Of a stretch of 64,000 bases of DNA, positions 35,861 through 45,319 are shown piece by piece. The notes under the pieces were generated by a model, which was not told where the DNA came from, ran no database searches, and was given only the letters and a program-made list of their open reading frames with translations. The first letter of the stretch is position 1. Each line of letters begins with the position of its first letter. Source of the stretch: an uncultured Pseudomonadota bacterium (GTDB lineage: Bacteria > Pseudomonadota > Gammaproteobacteria > Steroidobacterales > Steroidobacteraceae); contig CAIRLC010000002.1 in NCBI GenBank assembly GCA_903879335.1, positions 1 through 64,000 of the forward strand, read 5' to 3'. The position numbers and the translations under genes were made by a program.

Positions 35861-36705
35861 AGCGCCTCTTTTTACTGGTTGCTCTGAGCCTGTTCGGAAT
35901 TGCAGCCTATGGGCGAGCGCCCACCGATACCGATGTCACCAACCGGCTGGTCGCGGAACTAGACCATCAGTACGCCGAGGCACTCACCCGGCGCTTATGC
36001 GAATCGAGCGTATTCAGGACTATGGGTCAGGCCGTGATCGGCCAGGATGCGCAGTCGAGCGATCGACAGCATCTCGTAGACGACGCGGTGGAGCAATTGC
36101 CTCAGCTCTGCCGTATACGGGTCGAAGAAATGCTGCGGGCCAAACAAGGTCCCTATGCTGCATTTCGTGAATCCATCCGAGACCGACTCGCGACTTGGCC
36201 GGTGGGGGAGTTCCAGGCGCTGGTCCGTTTTCGAGCCACAGAGGCCGGAATGCGCTACTCGGCTCTGCTGACCGATCTTGATGAGGCGAGGGCGCGCGAA
36301 ATCGGTCCGTGGATCAATGATTATGCGAATTCCTTGTACTCGGATCTGCAGCTTGTACTGCGCACGGAAGTAGGTCCGGCAGACTCGGTCCCGTTACCGT
36401 CCCGGCCAGCCATCCCGCCGGCGCGGTTTCGCAACGCGGCAGACCTCGGGGATCTGTGCGCAGACTTTTATCCAACTCTTTCTCGGCGACTGGGCGAAGA
36501 GGGGATCGTCCTCCTTTACGTGAAACTTGATCCCGCTGGTCACCTGAATGGGGTCCATTTGGCCACGTCGAGCGGCCACCCGGACTTGGATGTTGCCGCC
36601 GCCGCTTGTGTGGCCACGCATGCCCGCTTTGTGCCGCCGGAAGGGGGCTCAGCCGACGGCTCATGGTTCGCAATTCGATGGAACTGGCGACTCAGCGATC
36701 CATAA
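35857..36705 (+). CDS. Secreted protein with C-terminal TonB-like domain
   Basis: A 282-residue protein with a signal peptide (MKRLFLLVALSLFGIAAYG) and no lasting membrane anchor. A helical middle (about 25-175) is not recognised. The C-terminal ~90 residues resemble a TonB-C domain: LCADFYPTLSRRLGEEGIVLLYVKLDPAGHL, then VHLATSSGHPDLDVAAAACV and ARFVPP. Canonical TonB is anchored in the inner membrane and has a proline-rich linker, and both are missing here. It is coupled to the peptide-binding lipoprotein by a 4-nt overlap. A periplasmic binding or adaptor role is possible; energy transduction seems unlikely. Confidence 0.7.
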   Translation: MKRLFLLVALSLFGIAAYGRAPTDTDVTNRLVAELDHQYAEALTRRLCESSVFRTMGQAVIGQDAQSSDRQHLVDDAVEQLPQLCRIRVEEMLRAKQGPYAAFRESIRDRLATWPVGEFQALVRFRATEAGMRYSALLTDLDEARAREIGPWINDYANSLYSDLQLVLRTEVGPADSVPLPSRPAIPPARFRNAADLGDLCADFYPTLSRRLGEEGIVLLYVKLDPAGHLNGVHLATSSGHPDLDVAAAACVATHARFVPPEGGSADGSWFAIRWNWRLSDP

Positions 36706-36821
36706 GTGAATGATTTCGGTCCACTTCGGCCGCTACGGGTAGAATTTTTCGGGGCGCATCCGTACCATTCGGCGGCCTTTCTAACGACGAGACCGGGGAA
36801 AGCTCCGGTAGGTGGGGACAG

Positions 36822-37445
36822 ATGCAGTTCAATCGGATCCGTTTAGTGGCCGTGGCGGCCGCCTTGATCGGCTCAACGCTGGGTCTGCCGGCCTTCGCGG
36901 ACGGTGCCGCGGCTGATGCCGCGCACGGCGCGAAACTGGCGTACACCTGCTTTGGGTGCCACGGTATTCCTGACTATCGCAATGCCTACCCGGCTTACCA
37001 CGTTCCCAAGATTGGCGGGCAGCACGAGGCGTATCTCGTTTCTGCATTGAGCGAGTACCGCTCGGGCGCCCGGCCTCACCGCACGATGCAGACCCAAGCG
37101 GGCAGCATGTCGGAGCAGGATGCCCGTGATATCGCCGCGTATTTCGCGACGACTACGCCTGTGGCTTCGGCCGGTAAGCCAGTCGGTACTCCGCCGGCTG
37201 CGGCGGCTACCTGCGTGGCTTGCCACGGTCCGGATGGCGTGGGAATCACCGGTGATTACCCGACGCTGGCCGGCCAGCATGCGGATTACATCGAGCAAGC
37301 GCTCAAGGCCTACCGCAAGGGGTCGCGCCAGAATGCGATCATGAACGGCATGGCAGCGGCGCTATCAGACGATGATATCCACGCCGTGGCGCATTACTTC
37401 GCGCAGCAGGCGCCCTCGCTGTGGGTGCCGAAAGCGCCGCGCTGA
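36822..37445 (+). CDS. Diheme cytochrome c, c4-like
   Basis: A 207-residue protein with a signal peptide ending AFA (about 26). Two CXXCH haem sites, CFGCH (about residue 43) and CVACH (about 131), sit in two similar halves. Each half has downstream methionines that can ligate iron (MQTQAGSMSEQDARDIAAYF and NAIMNGMAAALSDDDIHAVAHYF). This is the pattern of cytochrome c4 and related diheme electron carriers feeding terminal oxidases. It has a clear ribosome-binding site (GGTGGGGACAG). A hairpin at 37474-37495 may end its transcript. Confidence 0.9.
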   Translation: MQFNRIRLVAVAAALIGSTLGLPAFADGAAADAAHGAKLAYTCFGCHGIPDYRNAYPAYHVPKIGGQHEAYLVSALSEYRSGARPHRTMQTQAGSMSEQDARDIAAYFATTTPVASAGKPVGTPPAAAATCVACHGPDGVGITGDYPTLAGQHADYIEQALKAYRKGSRQNAIMNGMAAALSDDDIHAVAHYFAQQAPSLWVPKAPR

Positions 37446-37453
37446 ACTAGCCC

Positions 37454-38440
37454 GTGACTGAATACGGTGCAGAGGGGCCGGCGCAAGCCGGCCCCGTTGT
37501 TTCCGGGGTCGTCGAATACCCCGATCGCATTTTTGCGATTGATACCCACTACGTTCGGCCGGCGCTCGACGCCAGTCATCTGGTGGTTGAAAACGGTCGT
37601 GCCGCGTTTGTCGATACGGGGGCGACGCCAGCGATTCCCCTGCTGCTCTCGGCATTGTCAGACCTGAGTATCAGTCCGCTTGCGGTCGATTGGATTCTAC
37701 TGACGCACATTCACTTGGACCATGCCGGTGGCGCTGGGGCCTTGCTTGAGCATCTGCCAAACGCGCGCCTGGTCGTCCATCCGCGCGGCGCGGCTCATTT
37801 GGCAGATCCGGCTAAATTGATTGCCGCCACGCGTGCGGTTTATGGCAATGAGGTCTATGACCGCCTGTACGGGGAGATACGACCGGTTCCGCTCGACAGG
37901 CTTGTCGCCTCGCCAGACGAGTCCCGCTTCGACTTGGCGGGGCGGACTTTCCGTTGTCTGCACACTCCGGGCCATGCGCTGCACCATCAGGTCTATCTGG
38001 ATGAGCGTACCGGCGGGATTTTTACCGGCGACACCTTTGGCATTTCCTACCGGGAATTCGACGTGGATGGACGTGCTTTCATCCTTCCGACAACCACCCC
38101 AACCCAATTTGACCCGGAGCAATTGGACGGCTCCATCGATCGCGTCTTAGCGCTCAAGCCGCCAGCGATCTATCTGACCCATTACGGGCGGGTGACTGAT
38201 GTTCCGCGGCTTGGGGCAGACCTCAAGGCGGCGGTTGCGGCCTACGTTGAGATCGCGCGCCGCCATGCGTCTGCCGATCAACCGGCGCAGTCGATGTTTG
38301 ACGAGCTCAGGCATTGGACGTTTGCCGCCTTGGATCGGCACGGCGACCGAACAGCGGAGACCAGCCGCCGCCGCTTGCTGGATCCCGACACGCGCCTAAA
38401 TGCTGATGGCTTGGAAGCTTGGGTGAGGCGCCTACGCTGA
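37454..38440 (+). CDS. MBL-fold metallo-hydrolase
   Basis: A 328-residue protein. Metal-binding motif THIHLDHAGGAG (about 93-104), later His in TPGHALHHQVYL, Asp in GIFTGDTFG and a final His in YLTHYGRV make a complete metallo-beta-lactamase fold. The substrate is unknown; family members include glyoxalases, lactonases and esterases. I use GTG 37454, because no other start codon lies between it and the conserved EYPDRIFAIDTHY. The first codons also encode a strong hairpin (37474-37495), so translation initiation may be affected by it. Confidence 0.85.
   Translation: MTEYGAEGPAQAGPVVSGVVEYPDRIFAIDTHYVRPALDASHLVVENGRAAFVDTGATPAIPLLLSALSDLSISPLAVDWILLTHIHLDHAGGAGALLEHLPNARLVVHPRGAAHLADPAKLIAATRAVYGNEVYDRLYGEIRPVPLDRLVASPDESRFDLAGRTFRCLHTPGHALHHQVYLDERTGGIFTGDTFGISYREFDVDGRAFILPTTTPTQFDPEQLDGSIDRVLALKPPAIYLTHYGRVTDVPRLGADLKAAVAAYVEIARRHASADQPAQSMFDELRHWTFAALDRHGDRTAETSRRRLLDPDTRLNADGLEAWVRRLR
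37474..37495 (+). terminator. Terminator-like hairpin inside the start of the MBL gene
   Basis: GGGGCCGGC (37474-37482), loop GCAA, and GCCGGCCCC (37487-37495) form a perfect 9-bp stem with a GNRA-type loop, followed by GTTGTTT. It lies 29 nt after the cytochrome stop codon, yet inside codons 7-14 of the next gene. It may be a terminator or attenuator. Confidence 0.6.
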
Positions 38441-38488
38441 GCCGATTGGCTGACGCCAACCGGCCTATCTGAGGCTACACTGCAGCTT

Positions 38489-39124
38489 ATGGACGCGCAC
38501 GCACGTACCCTGTTGATTGAAGGACTCGCTGAACTGCGGATTGAAGCCGACGCGGTCGCGGTGGATCGTCTGTGCTCGCTTGCCGATCTAGTCGTCGAAT
38601 GGAACGAGCGCTTCAACCTCACCGCCATTACCGAGCCGGTAGCGATGGTGCGTAAGCACCTCCTTGATAGCTTGACGGTACATCCATACCTCAACGGGCC
38701 GCGCGTCGTTGACGTCGGCACCGGCGCCGGTTTTCCAGGCCTGCCACTGGCGATCCTGAATCCGGAAAAAGAGTTTCAACTTGTTGATTCTATTAGAAAG
38801 AAAATCGGTTTCGTGACGCATGCAGCCGGCGTTTTAGGATTAACTAACGTCGAGCCGCTCTGTAGCCGTGCAGAGGCGCTGAAGCCCACTGAACGCGCAC
38901 AAACGGTCGTCTCTCGAGCCTTGTCCAGTGTCGGTGAATTCGTCAGAAATACTGGGCATTTGGCTGCAGGGAATGGCCGGTTATTGGCCATGAAGGGGCG
39001 AGATCCGTCCGCCGAATGCATAGACTTGCCGAAGCCTTGGCGGGTCGTGCGGGTCGAGCGCCTCTGTGTGCCCGGCCTAGTCGATGAACGGCATCTCGTC
39101 GTGATTGAGCGTCCACCGTTGTGA
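38489..39124 (+). CDS. rsmG: 16S rRNA (guanine527-N7)-methyltransferase RsmG
   Basis: A 211-residue protein. VEWNERFNLTAITEPVAMV, KHLLDSL, then the SAM-binding VVDVGTGAGFPGLPLAI and FQLVDSIRKKIGFV, VSRALSS and LLAMKG are the conserved GidB/RsmG motifs. The enzyme methylates G527 of 16S rRNA, and its loss gives streptomycin resistance. In many bacteria it directly follows mnmG; here four other genes lie between them. Its stop overlaps the GTG of the following TPR gene (GTGA). Confidence 0.95.
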   Translation: MDAHARTLLIEGLAELRIEADAVAVDRLCSLADLVVEWNERFNLTAITEPVAMVRKHLLDSLTVHPYLNGPRVVDVGTGAGFPGLPLAILNPEKEFQLVDSIRKKIGFVTHAAGVLGLTNVEPLCSRAEALKPTERAQTVVSRALSSVGEFVRNTGHLAAGNGRLLAMKGRDPSAECIDLPKPWRVVRVERLCVPGLVDERHLVVIERPPL

Positions 39125-40581
39125 GCCATGAGGTGTCGGCGGTGGTTGCCGCCGCGGCCGCGTTGATGGCGCAAGGCCAAGCCGACCGCGCGTTGGACGT
39201 GCTGGAGACTGAGATTCAACGGATTGATCAGCCTCAGCTGCGCGGCTATGCCGGAGAGGCGGCGCTTCGTGCCGGGCAACCGCTCCGAGCCCGAGGTCAT
39301 CTCGACATCGCAACCCGGCTAGATCCCGACAATATCGATCTGCGAATTAATCTAGCGCTTGCCCTGATTGAGCTCGGCGAGCCGTCGCGGGCGGTCGATC
39401 TATTGCAGGACCATGCCACAGTCAATCCGTCCAGAGCGCTGCTCCTGAATCTTGGCCGGGCTCTGCAAGATAACCATCGTTGGGCTGACGCGGCTCGGGT
39501 ACTGAATCAAATTCTGGCGGCCGATCCGGCCGACACGGAAGCGCTCACTAATCTCGGTACCGTTTGGCGAGATGCAGGACACGATTTGCAGGCCGTCGAT
39601 TGTTTCGAGCGGGCGTTGGTGCTGAATCCAAGCCTCAAAGCCGCGCGCGACAACCTCTCGCACGTGACCCTAGCGATGGGCGATTATCACCGTGGTTTTA
39701 CGCATTTTGAGGGGCGCCAGTTTAAAGACGCGACAGGCCTATCGGCGCAGATGGCCCGTTGGGATGGCCGACCGATGCGCGGCCTCACCGTGCATGTCAT
39801 CGCGGAACAAGGCTTTGGCGATATGCTGATGTTTGCCCGTTTCGGCGCTGTACTCGCTGAGCGGGGGATTGACGCTGTATTGCATGTGCATCCCCGACTG
39901 GTTCGTCTGCTGCGTCGCAGTCCCGGCTTCAAAGAGGTCGTTGCCTACGGTCGCGCGGCAGTCGGTACCCTGGCTCGCTGGATTCCGTTAATGAGCCTGC
40001 CGCACGTGCTCGGGGTTACGCTGGACGCGCTACCTGGCATCGTGCCTTATCTGCACGCCGACCGCGCCCGTGCGGAGCGCTTTACCCATTGGCTTGGGCC
40101 ACGCGCTGGGCTACGCGTCGGTATTGCCTGGGCCGGCAATCCTCAATCTGAAAAAGATGACTTGCGCGGCCGCTCTATACCCTTGGAACACTTTGGTTCT
40201 TTGTTAAATATCAATGGGCTGCAGTTGATTTCGCTGCAGAGGCAAAATGGCTTAGACCAAGTGGACGGCGTGATTTTCTCAGGCCAACTGCGGCGACCGG
40301 AGCCGGAACTTGACCTCGGAGCGGACGGATTCCTCGATACGGCCGCATTGATCTCGGTCCTTGATTTGGTTGTGACGTGCGACACCTCGGTTGCGCACTT
40401 GGCGGGGGGGCTTGGTCAACCGGTCTGGGTCGCCCTGCATCACACCGCAGATTGGCGGTGGATGCGGCAACGAGCGGATTCTCCGTGGTATCCGACCATG
40501 CGGCTGTTTCGGCAGACCGTACCTGGGGACTGGGGCGGGGTGTTTGCAACCATCGCCCAGCAGCTCGCGCGGACCCCCTAA
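39121..40581 (+). CDS. TPR protein with GT9-like glycosyltransferase-type C-terminus
   Basis: A 486-residue protein. Tetratricopeptide repeats cover about residues 5-210 (NIDLRINLALALIELGEPSRA, EALTNLGTVWRDAGHDLQAVD). The C-terminal ~270 residues look like the heptosyltransferase-like (GT9-type) domain found in TPR proteins: LTVHVIAEQGFGDMLMFARF, LRVGIAWAGNPQSEKDDLRGR, LISLQ, FLDTAALISVLDLVVTCDTS then VAHLAGGLGQPVW, and WYPTMRLFRQ. Sugar donor and acceptor are unknown. It starts at a GTG overlapping the rsmG stop and ends 63 nt before parA. It is unusual to find it between rsmG and parA. It is not of the GT41 type seen in the adhesin locus. Confidence 0.85.
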   Translation: MSHEVSAVVAAAAALMAQGQADRALDVLETEIQRIDQPQLRGYAGEAALRAGQPLRARGHLDIATRLDPDNIDLRINLALALIELGEPSRAVDLLQDHATVNPSRALLLNLGRALQDNHRWADAARVLNQILAADPADTEALTNLGTVWRDAGHDLQAVDCFERALVLNPSLKAARDNLSHVTLAMGDYHRGFTHFEGRQFKDATGLSAQMARWDGRPMRGLTVHVIAEQGFGDMLMFARFGAVLAERGIDAVLHVHPRLVRLLRRSPGFKEVVAYGRAAVGTLARWIPLMSLPHVLGVTLDALPGIVPYLHADRARAERFTHWLGPRAGLRVGIAWAGNPQSEKDDLRGRSIPLEHFGSLLNINGLQLISLQRQNGLDQVDGVIFSGQLRRPEPELDLGADGFLDTAALISVLDLVVTCDTSVAHLAGGLGQPVWVALHHTADWRWMRQRADSPWYPTMRLFRQTVPGDWGGVFATIAQQLARTP

Positions 40582-40644
40582 AGGCAAGACTTCAACGCGG
40601 CTGATCAGAATTCGCGCCCGGCCCGGTGTTATTCTCGGCGACCT

Positions 40645-41463
40645 ATGAACCGCATAATCGCGATTGCAAACCAGAAAGGTGGCGTGGGCAAAACCACGAC
40701 CGCCGTGAATTTGACCGCGTCACTGGCCGCAACCAAGCGCCGGGTGCTCCTTGTGGATATGGATCCGCAGGGCAATGCGACCATGGGCTGTGGTATCGAC
40801 AAGTCATCCTTGGAGCGGTCGGTCACCGATGTATTGTTGGGCGAATGCCCGGCTGCCGACGCGATCATCCCGGCGCCCGTCGGTGGTTTTGATGTGATCG
40901 GTGGCAATCAGGACATCACGCTCGCCGAGGTCCGCTTACTAGGCTTACTGGCTGGCCGCGAGTTGAAGTTGAAAACCGCTTTGGCGCCGCTCAAGCGGGA
41001 GCGTTACGACCTGATCGTCATTGACTGTCCGCCGGCACTCAACATGCTGACGGTGAACGCACTAGTCGCAGCGGACTCGGTCTTGGTGCCGATGCAGTGC
41101 GAGTATTACGCCCTAGAAGGCCTATCGGCGTTGCTGAATACGATCGAGCAGATTCGCGAGAGTATTAATCCTGAGCTGGCCTTGGAGGGCATTCTGCGCA
41201 CGATGCACGATCCGCGAAACAATCTCGCGAACGAGGTTAGCGCTCAGCTCATTGAGCATTTTGGGGAAAAAGTGTTCCGAACCATTATTCCTCGCAACGT
41301 GCGTTTAGCCGAGGCTCCAAGCTTCGGACGGCCTGCGCTGTATCACGATAAGGATTCTCGCGGTGCCCTCGCTTATTTGGCGCTTGCCGGCGAAATGCTT
41401 CGTCGTGATGAGGAGCCCGCCGGGGCTGGCGCTGATCCCGAGGCTGAGGAAATCGATCCATGA
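40645..41463 (+). CDS. parA: Chromosome partitioning ATPase ParA (Soj)
   Basis: A 272-residue protein with a deviant Walker A box KGGVGKTT (residues 11-18), LLVDMDPQGNATMGCG, YDLIVIDCPPALNMLTVNAL and the C-terminal IPRNVRLAEAPSFGRPALYHD typical of chromosomal Soj proteins. It binds DNA non-specifically when ATP-bound and drives segregation of ParB-bound origins. Its last codons overlap the ATG of parB by 4 nt. No perfect parS site was seen nearby. Confidence 0.96.
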   Translation: MNRIIAIANQKGGVGKTTTAVNLTASLAATKRRVLLVDMDPQGNATMGCGIDKSSLERSVTDVLLGECPAADAIIPAPVGGFDVIGGNQDITLAEVRLLGLLAGRELKLKTALAPLKRERYDLIVIDCPPALNMLTVNALVAADSVLVPMQCEYYALEGLSALLNTIEQIRESINPELALEGILRTMHDPRNNLANEVSAQLIEHFGEKVFRTIIPRNVRLAEAPSFGRPALYHDKDSRGALAYLALAGEMLRRDEEPAGAGADPEAEEIDP

Positions 41464-42365
41464 CGACGAAGAAACCGGCGCTGGGGCGTGGTCTCGGCGC
41501 ATTGCTTGGCGAAGCAACCGCGCGTCAGGTGACCGCCAACGCGGCAGCCGTGGCTCAATCAAAGCCACCTGTCGATGAATTGACCCGGCTTCCGGTCGAT
41601 TTGCTGCAGCGTGGTAAATATCAGCCACGCACCGACATGCGTGTCGACTCCCTGAACGATCTGGCTGATTCGATCAAAGCTCAGGGCATCGTGCAGCCGA
41701 TCGTGGTCCGGCCGATCGGATCACCTGCTGCAGGCGCCTCGCAGCGCTATGAAATCATCGCCGGCGAGCGCCGCTGGCGCGCGGCCCAGATCGCTGGGCT
41801 TGAGTCTGTGCCGGTCGTTATTCGGAATGTGTCCGATAACGCCGCGGTCGCCATGGCGCTGATTGAGAACATCCAACGTGAAAACCTGAACCCCTTGGAA
41901 GAGGCTCGGGCCTTGGAGCGACTGGTAGGCGATTTCAATCTGACCCACCAAGAGGCTGCCGATGCGGTCGGCCGCTCGCGCACTGCAGTGACAAACCTGC
42001 TTCGGCTCCTCGAGTTGGCCGATGAAGTCAAAACGCTCGTCGGTGATCGAAAGATTGAAATGGGGCACGCCCGCGCATTGCTCGGCTTGAACAATCGCCG
42101 TCAGCAGATCGAAGTTGCAAACATGGTGTCGCAGCGAGGATTGTCCGTGCGCGACACCGAATCGTTGGTTCGGCGCTTACAAAAACCCGAGCAATTAGAG
42201 GCGCCTGTCGCTGTCGATGCGGACGTGCGGCGCCTCGAAACCGAACTTGGTGAGCGCCTGGGGACGAAAGTTACCTTCAAGCATGGCGTGGGCGGGAAGG
42301 GCCAGATGGTTGTCCAGTACTCGAGCCTTGAAGAGCTAGACGGAATCCTCGCCCGCATTCATTGA
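41460..42365 (+). CDS. parB: Chromosome partitioning protein ParB (Spo0J)
   Basis: A 301-residue protein. It starts with the chromosomal-type RGLGALLGE, followed by the ParB CTP-binding core (LLQRGKYQPRTDM, LADSIKAQGIVQPIVVRP, YEIIAGERRWRAAQIAGL and IENIQRENLNPLEEARAL). The helix-turn-helix is QEAADAVGRSRTAVTNLLRLL, and the dimerisation tail ends VQYSSLEELDGILARI. It binds parS and spreads as a CTP-dependent clamp. It is co-transcribed with parA and followed by the atp promoter. Confidence 0.96.
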   Translation: MTTKKPALGRGLGALLGEATARQVTANAAAVAQSKPPVDELTRLPVDLLQRGKYQPRTDMRVDSLNDLADSIKAQGIVQPIVVRPIGSPAAGASQRYEIIAGERRWRAAQIAGLESVPVVIRNVSDNAAVAMALIENIQRENLNPLEEARALERLVGDFNLTHQEAADAVGRSRTAVTNLLRLLELADEVKTLVGDRKIEMGHARALLGLNNRRQQIEVANMVSQRGLSVRDTESLVRRLQKPEQLEAPVAVDADVRRLETELGERLGTKVTFKHGVGGKGQMVVQYSSLEELDGILARIH

Positions 42366-42386
42366 CGAAATCTGTGTCCGTGTTTC

Positions 42387-42415
42387 TTGAAGCAGTGCAA
42401 AAAGATGCCTATACT
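42387..42415 (+). promoter_or_regulatory. Sigma-70 promoter of the atp operon
   Basis: TTGAAG (42387-42392) and TATACT (42410-42415) are separated by exactly 17 nt, immediately after parB and upstream of atpI. The predicted start is near 42422, giving a leader of about 120 nt before atpI. Confidence 0.7.
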
Positions 42416-42466
42416 TCGCGCGCCTCGCTGCCGGGCGACTGCCGGGCCGCGCCAAAAGCACGACTG

Positions 42467-42502
42467 CCACGCCGAGAGTAAATCTCTGGACGTGGTTTTT
42501 TT
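42467..42502 (+). terminator. Hairpin with T-tract in the atp leader (terminator or attenuator)
   Basis: CCACG...GAGAG, a short loop, and CTCTGG.CGTGG form an imperfect stem (42467-42495), followed by seven T residues (42496-42502). It has the form of an intrinsic terminator. It can end parAB transcripts, but it also lies downstream of the predicted atp promoter, so it may act as an attenuator of the atp operon. Confidence 0.65.
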
Positions 42503-42544
42503 GTGCGTTGGCCGGTTTCAGGGCTGCGCCTCGAGGAGATGTCG

Positions 42545-43848
<1,304 letters not shown>

Positions 43849-43904
43849 ACCGCTGAATTAGCGACTTCCCGTCAGTTGGACGGCGCCGCTGTTGACGACT
43901 TTGA

Positions 43905-44189
<285 letters not shown>

Positions 44190-44234
44190 GACCTATCGAC
44201 CCTCACGGGCTCACCTCGGAACGCGAGAACCGCT

Positions 44235-44714
44235 ATGCAGATCAATGCGACGCTGATCGGTCAGGCCATTGCCTTCCTGATCCTAATCGCCTTCACCTGG
44301 AAGTTTGTCTGGCCGCCGCTATTGGGCGCCATTGAGACTCGTCAGAAGAAGATTGCCGAAGGACTCGCGGCGGCTGACCGTGGCCAACAGGACCTCGAGA
44401 ACGCCAAGAATGAGGCGCTCGCGATCGTTCGTGAGGCACACGGCAAGGCGACCCAAATCGTTGACCAGGCGTCGCGCCGGGCCGGCGAGATGGTCGAGGA
44501 GGCGCGCGGCACGGCTTCGGCTGAAGGCGAGCGTATCGTGACCGCGGCGCGTAACGAGGTGTCCACCGAGACCGCTCGTGTCCGCGGCGAACTTCGCGCT
44601 GAAGTGGCGAAGCTTGCGGTCGCCGGTGCCACGCAATTGCTGAAGCGAGAAGTCGACGCGAATGCCCATGCGGCATTGCTCGACGAGCTCGCCGAACGCA
44701 TTGCCGCCCGCTGA
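44235..44714 (+). CDS. atpF: F-type ATP synthase subunit b
   Basis: A 159-residue protein. One N-terminal membrane helix (NATLIGQAIAFLILIAFTWKFVWPPL) is followed by a long charged helix (KIAEGLAAADRGQQDLENAK ... RGELRAEVAKLAVAGATQLL), the peripheral stalk that connects subunit a to delta/alpha. Length and pattern are those of the E. coli type. It sits between atpE (45 nt) and atpH (12 nt). Confidence 0.96.
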   Translation: MQINATLIGQAIAFLILIAFTWKFVWPPLLGAIETRQKKIAEGLAAADRGQQDLENAKNEALAIVREAHGKATQIVDQASRRAGEMVEEARGTASAEGERIVTAARNEVSTETARVRGELRAEVAKLAVAGATQLLKREVDANAHAALLDELAERIAAR

Positions 44715-44726
44715 TCCGGAGTCATC

Positions 44727-45275
44727 ATGGCTGAAACCGCAACCGTAGCCCGCCCATATGCTCGAGCCGCCTTCCGCCACGCTGCGGACCAGGGCGCGCT
44801 GGCACAATGGTCGGCGCTGCTCGCGGCGGGTGCGCAGGTAGCCTCCGATGCTGGGGCGCGCGCGTTGTTTGGCAACCCGCGTGTCACGGGCAACGAGCTC
44901 GTCGAGTTCGTGTCTGGAGTCGCGACCGCCGCCGGCGCCAATGTTGATGCCAACGCGCGCAATTTCATCGCACTTCTGGCCGAAAACCATCGCCTCGCGC
45001 TCCTCCCGGAGATCGCGGCACAGTTTGAAGCCCTGAAGGCGGAAATTGAGCACTCGATCGACGTCGAAGTGACGACTGCGATGGCGCTTACCGAAGCCCA
45101 GCGCGCGACACTCTCGGCAGCCCTCTCGACCCGCTTCGGTCGCACGGTTCGACTGCATGAAACGATCGACGCCGACTTGCTCGGTGGCGCTATCGTTCGC
45201 GCAGGTGACCTCGTCCTCGACGGATCTCTCACCGGGCGCCTCGCGCGCCTCGAGCAACAGTTATCCCAGCCTTAA
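44727..45275 (+). CDS. atpH: F-type ATP synthase subunit delta
   Basis: A 182-residue protein. TVARPYARAAFRHAADQG at the N-terminus, FIALLAENHRLALLPEIAAQFEAL in the middle and the C-terminal RFGRTVRLHETIDADLLGGAIVRAGDLVLDGSL are the OSCP/delta features. It caps the F1 head and links it to the peripheral stalk. A 44-nt spacer separates it from atpA. Confidence 0.96.
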   Translation: MAETATVARPYARAAFRHAADQGALAQWSALLAAGAQVASDAGARALFGNPRVTGNELVEFVSGVATAAGANVDANARNFIALLAENHRLALLPEIAAQFEALKAEIEHSIDVEVTTAMALTEAQRATLSAALSTRFGRTVRLHETIDADLLGGAIVRAGDLVLDGSLTGRLARLEQQLSQP

Positions 45276-45319
45276 GTCCGTAAGGACCACGGCCGTACTG
45301 GTTAGGTAAGGAAAGCAGC

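Noticed and set aside
35857-36705. Canonical TonB
   Set aside because: Only the C-terminal domain fits; there is no proline-rich linker and the N-terminal helix looks like a cleavable signal.
40582-42502. parS sites or a replication origin near parAB/mnmG
   Set aside because: No sequence close to TGTTTCACGTGAAACA and no cluster of TTATCCACA-type boxes was found by eye in the intergenic regions.
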